Assembly (NCBI GenBank): GCA_034770075.1
Contig: CM068385.1
Span: 51,840,746-51,904,745, forward strand
Origin: Aralia elata
Lineage: Eukaryota > Streptophyta > Magnoliopsida > Apiales > Araliaceae
Length of the DNA: 64,000 bases
Direction: 5' to 3'
Part shown: piece by piece, positions 11,821 to 22,615 of the stretch
How the letters are laid out: every line of letters begins with the position of its first letter
Numbering within the stretch: the first letter of the stretch is position 1
Program-made: the position numbers and the translations under genes
The notes under the pieces: generated by a model
What the model was told of the DNA's origin: nothing
The model's database searches: none
Seen by the model: only the letters and a program-made list of their open reading frames with translations

Positions 11821-14016
11821 TTAATTTTAAAATATAAATAAACCTAATTAGTTATTATTTATTATTAAATAATAACTAAAGATAATTAGTACTCACTTAT
11901 TAGTTATTTATTATTTGATTAACATTAAATAATAAATAAACCTAATTAGTTATTATTAAATAATAACTAAAGATAATTATTACTCACTAATTAATTATTT
12001 ATTATTTGATTAACTTTAAATAATAAATAAACCTAATTAGTTATCATTTATTAAATAATAACTAAAGATAATTCTTATTCACTAAGTAATTATTTATTAC
12101 TTGATTAACCTTAAATAATAAATAAATCTAATTAGTTATTATTTATTATTAAATAATAACTAAAGATAATTCATATTTACTAACTAATTATTTATTATTT
12201 AATTAACTTTAAATAATAAATAAATCTAATTAGCTATTATTTATTATTAAATAATAACTAAAGATAATTATTACTTACTAATTAATTATTTATTATTTGA
12301 TTAACTTTAAATAATAAATAAACTTAATTAGTTATTATTTACTATTAAATAATAACTAAAGGTAATTCATATTTACTAATTAATTATTTTTTTTATAATA
12401 ACTAAAGATAATTGTTACTCACTAATTAATTATTATTTGATTAAACTTTAAATAATAAACAAACCTAATTAATTATTATTTAATCTTAAATAATAATTAA
12501 AGACAATTAAAAATTTATAATTCGATTATTATTTAATTAATAATTAAATAATAAGTGAATATAATTAGTTATTAATTACTATTAATAATAACTAAAGATA
12601 ATTAATTAATTACTATTTAATAGTAATTAAATGAAGATAGAGTTAATAAAATAGAGAGAGTTTAATAACCCATTAATTAAACAATCATAACAAATTGTTT
12701 AAGGGTTTAATAAATGAATATTACTTAAGAAAGAGTAATGTTAATTAATTTAACAATTATAATAAATTGCTTAAAGGTTAATAAGTGATTATCACTTAAG
12801 GGAAACATGGTTAATTAATTAAACCATCAACCTAGAGATCCATTAAAGTGTCTTATAGTATTTATGATAGTTTATTAACTTATGTGTGCTATGTGAATTG
12901 CTTAATTGTTAAATAAATAGCATAAGTAAGCGTATCGATATACAACTACGCAGTACTAATTGATAGCTCAACATTATCAATGTTAGGTTCTTCAAGGCCA
13001 ATTAGTTAAAGCTAGAATTATTTGTAGCTGAGCAAACAGGCAAGTTCCTAACCCTAAACTTCTTACATTATTGCAAGTTCCCTAACTCAAAACTTGAGTT
13101 ATTATTTTCGAAGCATGTTAGTGAATAATTATTGTCGATTATTCACATCTATATTATTTATTGAGATTCGCACATTGTGCAATTGAATTCCTATCCTATT
13201 ATAATTGAACTGTAAATTTAATTAAAGTTCTTTCAAGTATGAATTGTTTTATGAGATCGATCTATGCTATTTGTATCAGCTAGATCCAGCATGTCTAAAT
13301 TGGTTAAGACAATGGTATTTTAAAAGCTGTTCTTATTAAATTGTTGTGGTAAGAACTCTTGGCTGAGAAAAGGATAAACTTGTTTAAGGCATGATATCAA
13401 TGCTGGTTATTAAGTGTTTATGCATAAATCACGGGGTATGAGAGGCTGATCCCCTCGATTACCAAAACTTTTTAAGAGGTCCAGCTTACATGCTGAGAAC
13501 CTTGGAAAACGTCCTTGGTTATTTCAAACCACTCAGTAATTGTCATTCAATTATTCGGATATTCAACTGTTGTTTACTAATTCATGTTCCTTCACACCCT
13601 TATACTGTTGTTGAACATTGAAAGCAAAATTTCCTTCTATCATGATATATCTCTTTGTGTATATACTTGCTAAGCAAATTAGTTGCTTACCCTTGCTATA
13701 TCATGATCTTTATTTCAGCTAAGGCAGAAACGTTAGGGGAGACAAAGGAAAAGGGAAGGTGCAAGAGTAGATGCCCGTTAGTGCCTATGTACTAGCTATT
13801 TCCGAATGTGGTTTGATTAAGTGAACCCTTATTTGTATTAAGAGTACGTTTTATGTTAAGGTTAAAGAACCTTGGGACCAGAATTGTAAGACTTTATTTC
13901 CATTCGATAAACAATGTATGTTTATTATTCCGCATTTAGTTAGATAGTATGTTTGTCGTCGAATTATCGTGAGCACCGAATTCGAGGTTTGGAAACCTGG
14001 ATTTGGGGGTGTCACA
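11821..14016 (+). repeat. 5' LTR of A, 3' two thirds
   Basis: It aligns from its first base with 20418-22615. The left 1446 bp are on the far side of T and out of the window. It ends GGGGTGTCACA, directly before the PBS. Content as described for the 3' LTR: AT-rich hairpin tandem array at 11833-12640, CTGATCC stem-loop near 13442-13456, and acceptor TTTCAG. Confidence 0.93.
11833..12640. repeat. AT-rich tandem hairpin array (5' LTR copy)
   Basis: Six to seven imperfect units of about 91-98 bp, made almost only of A and T. Each unit holds two inverted repeats: one with 11-bp arms (AGTTATTATTT and its complement) and a 6-base loop, another with 13-bp arms (TTATTTATTATTT and its complement) and a 10-base loop. 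Confidence 0.85.
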
Positions 14017-14019
14017 GGT

Positions 14020-14031
14020 TGGTATCAAAGC
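14020..14031 (+). promoter_or_regulatory. PBS of A (initiator tRNA-Met type)
   Basis: TGGTATCAAAGC, three bases after the LTR end; one mismatch to the usual TGGTATCAGAGC found intact in element D. It marks the start of minus-strand DNA synthesis. Confidence 0.88.
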
Positions 14032-15397
14032 TATAGGTTATAACCCTTAGGAGAAAGAGTCCTTAGGCTATAACCTGAGAGAATGTAGAGGAATAAAAGG
14101 GGATAGAACTCATATAGAGTTATTTTTGGGTAGAAATTTATTATGATCTTAGAATTGAGGATTTGGATCATACGTTGGTGTTGTTAAGCTTGTGGATAAT
14201 TTGAGGAATGTGTATTGATGAGATAATATGGTAAAGTGAAGACCATTAAGTATGGACGATCCATTGTAAACTGGAGTTATAGATATTCGAGGTAATTGGA
14301 TTAATCATTTGATGCTATTGATCAACTCTATGGTTACTGATCAATTTTTGTGGCTATTCATTAGATAGGATATTGGAGTGATGTTGTATGGAGTTTCTTT
14401 GTGATGAAAAGAGGGTACCCTAGAATCTGTTGAGTTAAGGTTTGCAAGAAGGAAATGATTGATTCGATGAATAATGAATATATCGATATTTTGAAGTGTT
14501 AGTTAAGTTATTAAGCTTTATTGTGGAATGCCAGGTGAGACAAAGGTAATGGACTCATATAGAGTTGTTAAACAAAAGTTGAGAGTATTGAGATAAACGA
14601 TGTTATATGCAAAAAAAAAAATTTAAGAGACGACTGATGGCAATTTAGATTGTTTTGATGATTATAAGGGAGAGACAACGGAGAGATTATAAGAAATGAA
14701 CCAAAGGTAGATTTATTGTCTGATCTAGAAAAAGTATCTAGAGATGGAACTGAATGATGATATAATGGAAATCCCTAAGGAGGATCAATTGGAGCCCGAT
14801 ATAAGGAATAGATGGAGAAAGAAAGGTTAAGTTTGAGAGTAATAAGACATTTGTGAGTCGTAATGAATGAACAATAGTGGTCAATGTATATGTACTAGTA
14901 TATCTATGCATGTAAGAAATGTGAATCTCAGTTTTTGTACAGCTAGCAGTATATCTGTTGTAAGTCCCAAACTTTGTGTAAGTTGTGGAGTAGTTATGTG
15001 AATCCCATCTTGTTGTTAGTAACAGAGGGATAAGTGGATATCAGGAATGCTATATGATGTAAGTAGTACGAGGTACTAAGATGAGCTTATTAGTATTTAT
15101 TAAAGGTGCCTTGAGGTGATATGATGATGATACATCCCCACTTTTCAGATCTAGGGGAATGCAGTTCTTATTAATCCCATCTTTTGTGTCTTAATGGGAT
15201 AGTTAACATTTATAGGAATATGCCGGTATTATGAGTGTTTGACACACTAAGGGGTGTATGAATATAAATGTGGTATTATTATTACATGATTGATTGTGAT
15301 CGATTTGTGCCTTGACTCTTAAATGATAACATCAGTAGAATTTTGCACGATGTGTAAAATAAGAAGGATTTATGTAAGGTTTTGTTTAGAACAAACA
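14032..15397 (+). other. Leader of A between PBS and gag
   Basis: 1.37 kb with no ORF of note. At 14035-14077 complementary words GGTTATA and TATAACC flank two CCTTAGG words, a possible leader hairpin beside the PBS. Element D has an ORF in the corresponding position; I see no remnant of it here. Confidence 0.55.
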
Positions 15398-16220
15398 ATG
15401 CCGTCAAGGAGACAACCCCGATACACGAGGGTGGAAGAGTCAGTGAATAACGAGGAGGGTCAGACTGACCCAAGAGGACCTTTGCGAACTTGTTAGAGGA
15501 AACGATGCAAGGCAGACTAGCCATTGTGGTTGTTCGGCACCCATAAAGTCACATGACGAACTTTACGGGTTTCAAATTACTAGGACCACCAGAGTTTTGT
15601 GGGAATACGGATTCGAGTGAAGCCCAAACATGGGTAGAAGAAATGGAGAAAGTTTTCAAGGTCGCAAGAGTGACCGAGGAACAAAAGACTTCGTTTGCCA
15701 CTTTCATGAGGAAGGGTGAGTCAAATTACTGGTGGAAGGTGAATAGAAGCCGAGCTGGGGAAGGGATAACTGCGTGGACTCGTTTTAAGGAGTTGTTTTT
15801 TTCCAAAAAATTACTCTCTAGAAAGCACGCAGGCAAGTATGGAGATAAAGTTCTTGGATCTGAAGCAAGATGATATATCGGTAGCAGAGTACGCAACGAA
15901 GTTTAACAAACTAGCTAGGTTTACTCCACACCAAGTGGACACCGGAGCTAGGCAAGCGAAGAGATTTGAACAAGGGTTGAAGCCCTGGGCGTATAGTAAG
16001 ATTGTGGTTTTGCAGATCAACACATTTCCTACGTTACTTAAGGAAGCAATCGTTGCCGAGGAGGAAATGAAGTGTTGACAAAGCACAACCAAGATCAGAA
16101 AAGCCATGATGGTCACAAGGAAGGTAGCCGTGGGGGAAGTAACCCGAATAAAAGGAAAGGGATCGATAGCCAATCTTGCGGAGGCAACAAGTCTGGAGGA
16201 GAGGTTAAGAAGGATATTTT
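15398..16220 (+). pseudogene. A gag, broken
   Basis: The start codon is probably at 15398 (MPSRRQPRYT, basic N-terminus as in D). An in-frame TAG follows near 15491. The gag core continues at 15553 (GPPEFCGNTDSSEAQTWV, EEQKTSFATF) and shifts frame near 15840 to the ORF starting 15839 (DDISVAEYATKFNKLARF). After 16078 the linker is frame-shifted and then runs directly into RT sequence near 16220. The zinc knuckles, the protease and the first part of RT are absent. Element D, which has them, shows that roughly 1.5 kb is missing. Confidence 0.85.
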
Positions 16221-18923
16221 CGTCTGAGTGTATCTCCGCGGGGAGCGCCAGTTCTGTTCGTAAAGAAGAAGGATGGATCGTTAAGGCTCAGTATCGATTA
16301 TAGCGAATTGAACAAGGTTACGATTAAGAACAGGTACCCGCTACCCAGAATAGACAATCTGTTTGATCAACTCAAGGGAGCGAAATACTTTTCAAAGATT
16401 GATTTAAGGACGGGCTATCATCAACTAAGGGTGAGACGGGAGGATATCCCGAAGACGGCATTCAGGACTCGTTATGGACATTTCGAGTTTCTGGTTATGT
16501 CATTTGGCCTGACAAATGCACCAGCGGCATTCATGGATATGATGAACAGAATGTTCAAGCAGTATTTGGACAAGTTCGTGGTAGTATTCATCGATGATAT
16601 CTTGGTGTATTCAGTGTCAGAGGAAGAACATGCTGAACATCTAAGTATTGCCTTGGAGGCATTAAGAAGGGAGAAGCTATACGCGAAGTTTTCAAAGTGT
16701 GAATTTTGGTTGCAGAGGGTGCAGTTTCTTGGACACGTCATTGACAGTAATGGTGTTTCGGTAGACCCAGCAAAGGTGGAAGCCATTATCAACTGGGAGC
16801 AGCCGAAGACACCAACGGAGATCAGAAGTTTCCTAGGGTTAGCGGGATACTATCGGAGATTCATCCAGGATTTTTCGAAGATAGCATCACCGTTGACCAA
16901 TCTGACTAGAAAGACGGTAAAGTTCGTCTGGACAGAGAAGTGCGAGGAGAGTTTCTTGGAGTTGAAGAAGAGACTTAGCCAAGCACCAGTGTTGGCATTA
17001 CCAGACGACACTGGAGGTTTTGTAGTATACAGTGATGCGTCACACAAGGGCCTTGGTTGTGTACTAATGCAGCACGGCAGGGTCATTGCGTACGCTTCAT
17101 GCCAGCTGAAGGACTATGAGAAGGGATACCCGACTCATGATCTGGAATTAGCAGCAGTAGTGTTCGCCTTGAAGATTTGGAGGCACTACCTATATGGAGA
17201 GAAGTGCGAGATATATACAGATCACAAAAGTCTGAAATATATCTTCACTCAGAAGGAGCTGAATATGAGGCAGCGCCGATGGTTAGAATTAATCAAGGAT
17301 TACGATTGTGAGATTCTGTACCATTCGGGCAAAGCAAATGTAGTGGCAGATGCCCTGAGTAGGAAAGGCAGAGAGAAGTTGATGAGGCTTACAACTCAGG
17401 CAGAGCTGATAAAGGACTTTGGACGCCTGGAACTGGAGGTTAAGTATCCAATAGAGACGGACGAAAAATTGTTCACCGTGACAGTGGGTCCGACTCTACT
17501 GGATAAGATAAAGGAGGCTCAAGAATTTGATGAAGAATGCATTGGCATTAAGAAGCAACTATCGGAAGGAAAAACGTTGAAGTTCAAGGTTGACAGCACG
17601 GGTCTGCTGAGATTCGAGGGAAGGATCTGGATACCCTATGTACCAGACTTAAGGGAAGAAATATTGCAGGAGGCCCATAATACGAGATTTTCGGTACATC
17701 CGGGTAGCACCAAGATGTATCAAGATCTTCGTCAACATTATTGGTGGCCGCATTTGAAAGGGGAAGTTGCGGAATTCGTCAGCCGGTGTTTAACTTGTCA
17801 GAGGATCAAGGCAGAGCACCAACGGCCGAGCGGATTGTTGCAACCCTTAGAGATTCCCGAGTGGAAGTGGGAGCACATCACTATGGATTTTGTGGTAGGA
17901 CTCCCGACAACACAAAAGGGTCTAGACGCCATCTGGGTGATCGTAGATCGGTTGACCAAGTCTGCCCATTTTCTACCGATCAAGATCAGGTACAAATTGG
18001 AGCAGTTGGCGAAACTCTACGTAAAGGAGATAGTATCGCGACATGGGGTGCCAGTTTCTATTGTGTCTGACAGAGATCCGCGCTTCACGTCAAATTTTTG
18101 GAGAAGCCTACAGGAGAGACTGAGAACACAGTTGAGAATGAGTACGGCGTATCATCCTCAGACCGATGGTCAGAGCGAGCGAACTATTCAGACCTTAGAG
18201 GACATGCTCCGGGCAGTTGTGATGGACTTAGGTGGCAGCTGGGACGATCATTTGCCCTTGGTAGAGTTCGCTTACAACAATAGTTACCACGCTAGCATTG
18301 GTATGCCACCGTACGAAGCATTATATGGAAGGAAGTATCGAACGCCGTTGTGTTGGGATGAAGTTGGTGAACGGAGATTGTTGGGACCAGAATTGGTACA
18401 ACAAACCGTGGAAATCATTAAAGTAATAAGGAAGCGGTTAGTAGCGGCCCAGGATCGTCAGAAGAAGTATGCCGACTTACATCGTCAGAAGCGAGACTTT
18501 GAAGTTGGCAGTTATGTATTTTTGAAGGTATCTCCCTAGAAAGGGAAGATCCGCTTTGGGAAGAAGGGCAAGCTGAGCCCTAGGTTCATAGGACCTTTCG
18601 AAATATTGAGGAGAATAGGCGAAGTGGCGTACGAGGTAGCATTACCCCCTGAGCTTGAGCACATTCACAACGTGTTTCATGTATCGGTGTTACGTCCATA
18701 TAAGCCAGACTACAAGCATGTTATTTCCTATGAGCCAATTCAAGTCGAGAAGGACTTATCGTACGAGGAGGTTCCTGTCCAGATTCTCGATAGGAAGGAA
18801 CAGAAGCTGAGAAACAAGACCATATATTCCGTCAAAGTTCTCTGGAGGAATCACGCAGTCGAAGAAGCTACGTGGGAACTCGAAGAGAAAATGAAGGCGA
18901 ATTATCCGTTCTTATTTGAGTAA
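16221..18923 (+). pseudogene. A pol: RT-RNase H-integrase-chromodomain
   Basis: The frame is open from about 16221 to a TAG at 18537-18539, then continues in the same style to the natural TAA at 18923. RT begins inside the fingers (SVSPRGAPVLFVKKKDG) and has the catalytic VFIDDILVY. RNase H has SDASHKGLG, YTDHKSLKY and ADALSRK. Integrase has the HHCC region (SVHPGSTKMY, CLTCQ) and the DDE residues in MDFVVGL, VSDRDPRF and DGQSERTIQ. The C-terminal tail (HAVEEATWELEEKM) is the degenerate chromodomain of Tekay/Del-type chromoviruses. Apart from the one stop and the missing N-terminal part the sequence is well kept, in line with the near-identical LTRs. Confidence 0.93.
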
Positions 18924-18935
18924 CCCTATTTTTGC

Positions 18936-18971
18936 AATTCCGAGGACGGAATTTTTATAAGGGGAGAGGGA
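18936..18971 (+). promoter_or_regulatory. Pre-PPT hairpin and polypurine tract of A
   Basis: Perfect inverted repeat AATTCC-GAGGAC-GGAATT at 18936-18953, then the purine tract AAGGGGAGAGGGA at 18959-18971 that abuts the LTR. The PPT primes plus-strand synthesis; the hairpin recurs in B, D, E and F. Confidence 0.85.
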
Positions 18972-19119
18972 TGTAATGCCCGTGAATTTTGAACGTCCTT
19001 ATTAATTAAATCGAATTTAATTCAATGAGTTAACGTTGTGTTATATTTAAACCAACTTGGGTTAATTGGTGGGAGATGTATAAGATGTGTCTATACTCGT
19101 GTTGGCAGGTATGATATAA

Positions 19120-19330
19120 CTATGGTTAAGAGATAACCATAGGTGAATCAAGTGTAGGAATTGGTGGGTAATGACTAAAATGGCCAAGAGTGGTTAATAA
19201 CCAAGGTAATTATGTAAGGGCAATAACCATTGTATATCCAAGTGGTTAATAACCAATGAAATGATGGCGGGATAATAACCATTGTGTTTAACCAATGTAA
19301 TGATAGCAAGATAATAACCAATGTCTAATA
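19120..19330. repeat. Inverted-repeat array upstream of the TATA box of A
   Basis: A 9-bp stem CTATGGTTA / TAACCATAG with loop AGAGA at 19120-19142, then palindromes TGGTTAATAACCA at 19191-19203 and 19243-19255. Several decayed copies of the TAACCA half follow up to about 19330. Confidence 0.8.
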
Positions 19331-19526
19331 ACCAATGAAGAATGGGTAATAACTAATGGATAATTAAGATTTTGCGAAAAGACTATTTTAACCTTGAAAG
19401 AGGTTGGGAAAGGACTAAAATACCCTTGAGGAAGTTGCTAGGAAACTTCCTACTATTGATGAATTGACCAAATTGCCCTTGCCTAGTCATGATTAATGAC
19501 TATTTTGCCCATGGTCTCTACTTTCC

Positions 19527-19534
19527 TATAAATA
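19527..19534 (+). promoter_or_regulatory. TATA box of A LTR
   Basis: TATAAATA followed by a 200-base purine-rich leader; corresponding boxes occur in C, D and K. Confidence 0.75.
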
Positions 19535-19727
19535 GGACCCCTCACCAAAGTTAACAAGGGTTGGCTCACTTATTATTCACCAAGTAGAGAGTTTGTGAGC
19601 TTGAGAGAGTTTTGAAGAGAGAAGCAAGAGCAAATCTTGTGGGAGAAAGAAGAAGGTCTTGATTATTTAGGCCATCCCCATTCATAACCTATTTTGGGAA
19701 GGAAAAGAAGAAGAAGAAATAAAAAAG

Positions 19728-22317
19728 GTATAACTCCAAACTTTAAGCTATTTTAATGTGTTTGGACATAGATCCTTGAAGTTTTATGTTCTTGATGGCT
19801 AGAACCTTATGATAAGGTTAGATCTTGAATATATAATGTTTTGCTTGTTCATATGTGTGAGTTTATGTTGGAAAAATTTAGAAGAAATGAAGTAAAGGAG
19901 ATTTCCGGAAATTTTGTTTGAAAAAGGTTGTTATATGCTTGTCATTTTGAAATCTATAAAGGGATCTTGTGATTTTCTTTCTTGATATGCTAGATCCATA
20001 GGTTAGGGACAAAATCCCTTTTGAATCACTCAAATATGTTGAAAAATGAGCAAAACCATGAATTTATTACCAAAGCATGCCAACTGTTGAATAACCTTGC
20101 TGACCCTTGACTTTGAGCCTGTTTTCCGAGACCTAAACATAACCAAATTTGATGTTTGATAAATGAAAAGTGTAGTTCAGGAAGATACGAATCCAACAAA
20201 ATCGACGGATCGTAAATCGAAGTTGTAGATTTCGTTTTATGAAGGTTTTGGTGAAAGACCCCAAATCTGGAAATCAAGAACGAAAATTAGAAAAAAAATT
20301 TAACTATTTGTTATTTAATTATGTTTAAATAATAAATAAAGTTAAGTAATTGATTAATTATTATTAAATAATGATTAAGGATAATTAAGAATTGTAAATT
20401 AATTATTTATGATTTGATTAATTTTAAAATATAAATAAACCTAATTAGTTATTATTTATTATTAAATAATAACTAAAGATAATTAGTACTCACTTATTAG
20501 TTATTTATTATTTGATTAAAATTAAATAATAAATAAACCTAATTAGTTATTATTAAATAATAACTAAAGATAATTATTACTCACTAATTAATTATTTATT
20601 ATTTGATTAACTTTAAATAATAAATAAACCTAATTAGTTATCATTTATTAAATAATAACTAAAGATAATTCTTATTCACTAAGTAATTATTTATTACTTG
20701 ATTAACCTTAAATAATAAATAAATCTAATTAGTTATTATTTATTATTAAATAATAACTAAAGATAATTCATATTTACTAACTAATTATTTATTATTTAAT
20801 TAACTTTAAATAATAAATAAATCTAATTAGCTATTATTTATTATTAAATAATAACTAAAGATAATTATTACTTACTAATTAATTATTTATTATTTGATTA
20901 ACTTTAAATAATAAATAAACTTAATTAGTTATTATTTACTATTAAATAATAACTAAAGGTAATTCATATTTACTAATTAATTATTTTTTTTATAATAACT
21001 AAAGATAATTGTTACTCCACTAATTAATTATTATTTGATTAAACTTTAAATAATAAACAAACCTAATTAATTATTATTTAATCTTAAATAATAATTAAAG
21101 ACAATTAAAAATTTATAATTCGATTATTATTTAATTAATAATTAAATAATAAGTGAATATAATTAGTTATTAATTACTATTAATAATAACTAAAGATAAT
21201 TAATTAATTACTATTTAATAGTAATTAAATGAAGATAGAGTTAATAAAATAGAGAGAGTTTAATAACCCATTAATTAAACAATCATAACAAATTGTTTAA
21301 GGGTTTAATAAATGAATATTACTTAAGAAAGAGTAATGTTAATTAATTTAACAATTATAATAAATTGCTTAAAGGTTAATAAGTGATTATCACTTAAGGG
21401 AAACATGGTTAATTAATTAAACCATCAACCTAGAGATCCATTAAAGTGTCTTATAGTATTTATGATAGTTTATTAACTTATGTGTGCTATGTGAATTTCT
21501 TAAATTGTTAAATAAATAGCATAAGTAAGCGTATCGATATACAACTACGCAGTACTAATTGATAGCTCAACATTATCAATGTTAGGTTCTTCAAGGCCAA
21601 TTAGTTAAAGCTAGAATTATTTGTAGCTGAGCAAACAGGCAAGTTCCTAACCCTAAACTTCTTACATTATTGCAAGTTCCCTAACTCAAAACTTGAGTTA
21701 TTATTTTCGAAGCATGTTAGTGAATAATTATTGTCGATTATTCACATCTATATTATTTATTGAGATTCGCACATTGTGCAATTGAATTCCTATCCTATTA
21801 TAATTGAACTGTAAATTTAATTAAAGTTCTTTCAAGTATGAATTGTTTTATGAGATCGATCTATGCTATTTGTATCAGCTAGATCCAGCATGTCTAAATT
21901 GGTTAAGACAATGGTATTTTAAAAGCTGTTCTTATTAAATTGTTGTGGTAAGAACTCTTGGCTGAGAAAAGGATAAACTTGTTTAAGGCATGATATCAAT
22001 GCTGGTTATTAAGTGTTTATGCATAAATCACGGGGTATGAGAGGCTGATCCCCTCGATTACCAAAACTTTTTAAGAGGTCCAGCTTACATGCTGAGAACC
22101 TTGGAAAACGTCCTTGGTTATTTCAAACCACTCAGTAATTGTCATTCAATTATTCGGATATTCAACTGTTGTTTACTAATTCATGTTCCTTCACACCCTT
22201 ATACTGTTGTTGAACATTGAAAGCAAAATTTCCTTCTATCATGATATATCTCTTTGTGTATATACTTGCTAAGCAAATTAGTTGCTTACCCTTGCTATAT
22301 CATGATCTTTATTTCAG
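19728..22317 (+). other. Predicted two-intron leader inside the A LTR
   Basis: Intron 1 runs from AAAAAG|GTATAA (GT at 19728) to ATGTTAG (21585). The mini-exon is 21586-21638 (53 nt). Intron 2 runs from CAG|GCAAGT (21639) to TTTCAG (22317). A stem-loop GAGG-CTGATCC-CCTC lies at 22041-22055 and a 7-bp hairpin TAAGCAA/TTGCTTA at 22270-22288. The layout repeats in six other LTR families here. The splice sites are predicted only. Confidence 0.5.
20282..21240. repeat. AT-rich tandem hairpin array (3' LTR copy)
   Basis: Same array as at 11833-12640, here complete on its left side, inside predicted intron 1. Example of the longer hairpin: arms 20592-20604 and 20615-20627. Two one-base indels and two substitutions are all I noticed between the two LTR copies over their whole shared length. 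Confidence 0.88.
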
Positions 22318-22615
22318 CTAAGGCAGAAACGTTAGGGGAGACAAAGGAAAAGGGAAGGTGCAAGAGTAGATGCCCGTTAGTGCCTATGTACTAGCTATTT
22401 CCGAATGTGGTTTGATTAAGTGAACCCTTATTTGTATTAAGAGTACGTTTTATGTTAAGGTTAAAGAACCTTGGGACCAGAATTGTAAGACTTTATTTCC
22501 ATTCGATAAACAATGTATGTTTATTATTCCGCATTTAGTTAGATAGTATGTTTGTCGTCGAATTATCGTGAGCACCGAATTCGAGGTTTGGAAACCTGGA
22601 TTTGGGGGTGTCACA

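Larger units (their letters stand above)
11821..22615 (+). mobile_element. Element A: Tekay-like chromovirus, 5' LTR cut by T, internally deleted
   Basis: It comprises the right part of the 5' LTR (11821-14016), Met-type PBS, a long leader, broken gag, RT-RNase H-integrase-chromodomain, PPT and a complete 3' LTR (18972-22615). The visible part of the 5' LTR matches the 3' LTR almost base for base (2196 against 2198 bp; I saw four differences), so the insertion is young. A lies inside the RT of element B: coding sequence of B resumes at 22616 in mid-domain. The first bases after A, TGCCG, should be the target duplication. Confidence 0.92.
18972..22615 (+). repeat. 3' LTR of A, complete
   Basis: 3644 bp, from TGTAATGCCC to GGTGTCACA. 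In order: inverted-repeat array (19120-19330), TATAAATA (19527), purine-rich leader, donor (19728), AT-rich tandem hairpins (about 20290-21240), mini-exon (21586-21638), second intron with two hairpins, acceptor (22317), purine-rich stretch, U5 end. It is the reference copy for the LTR interrupted by T. Confidence 0.95.
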
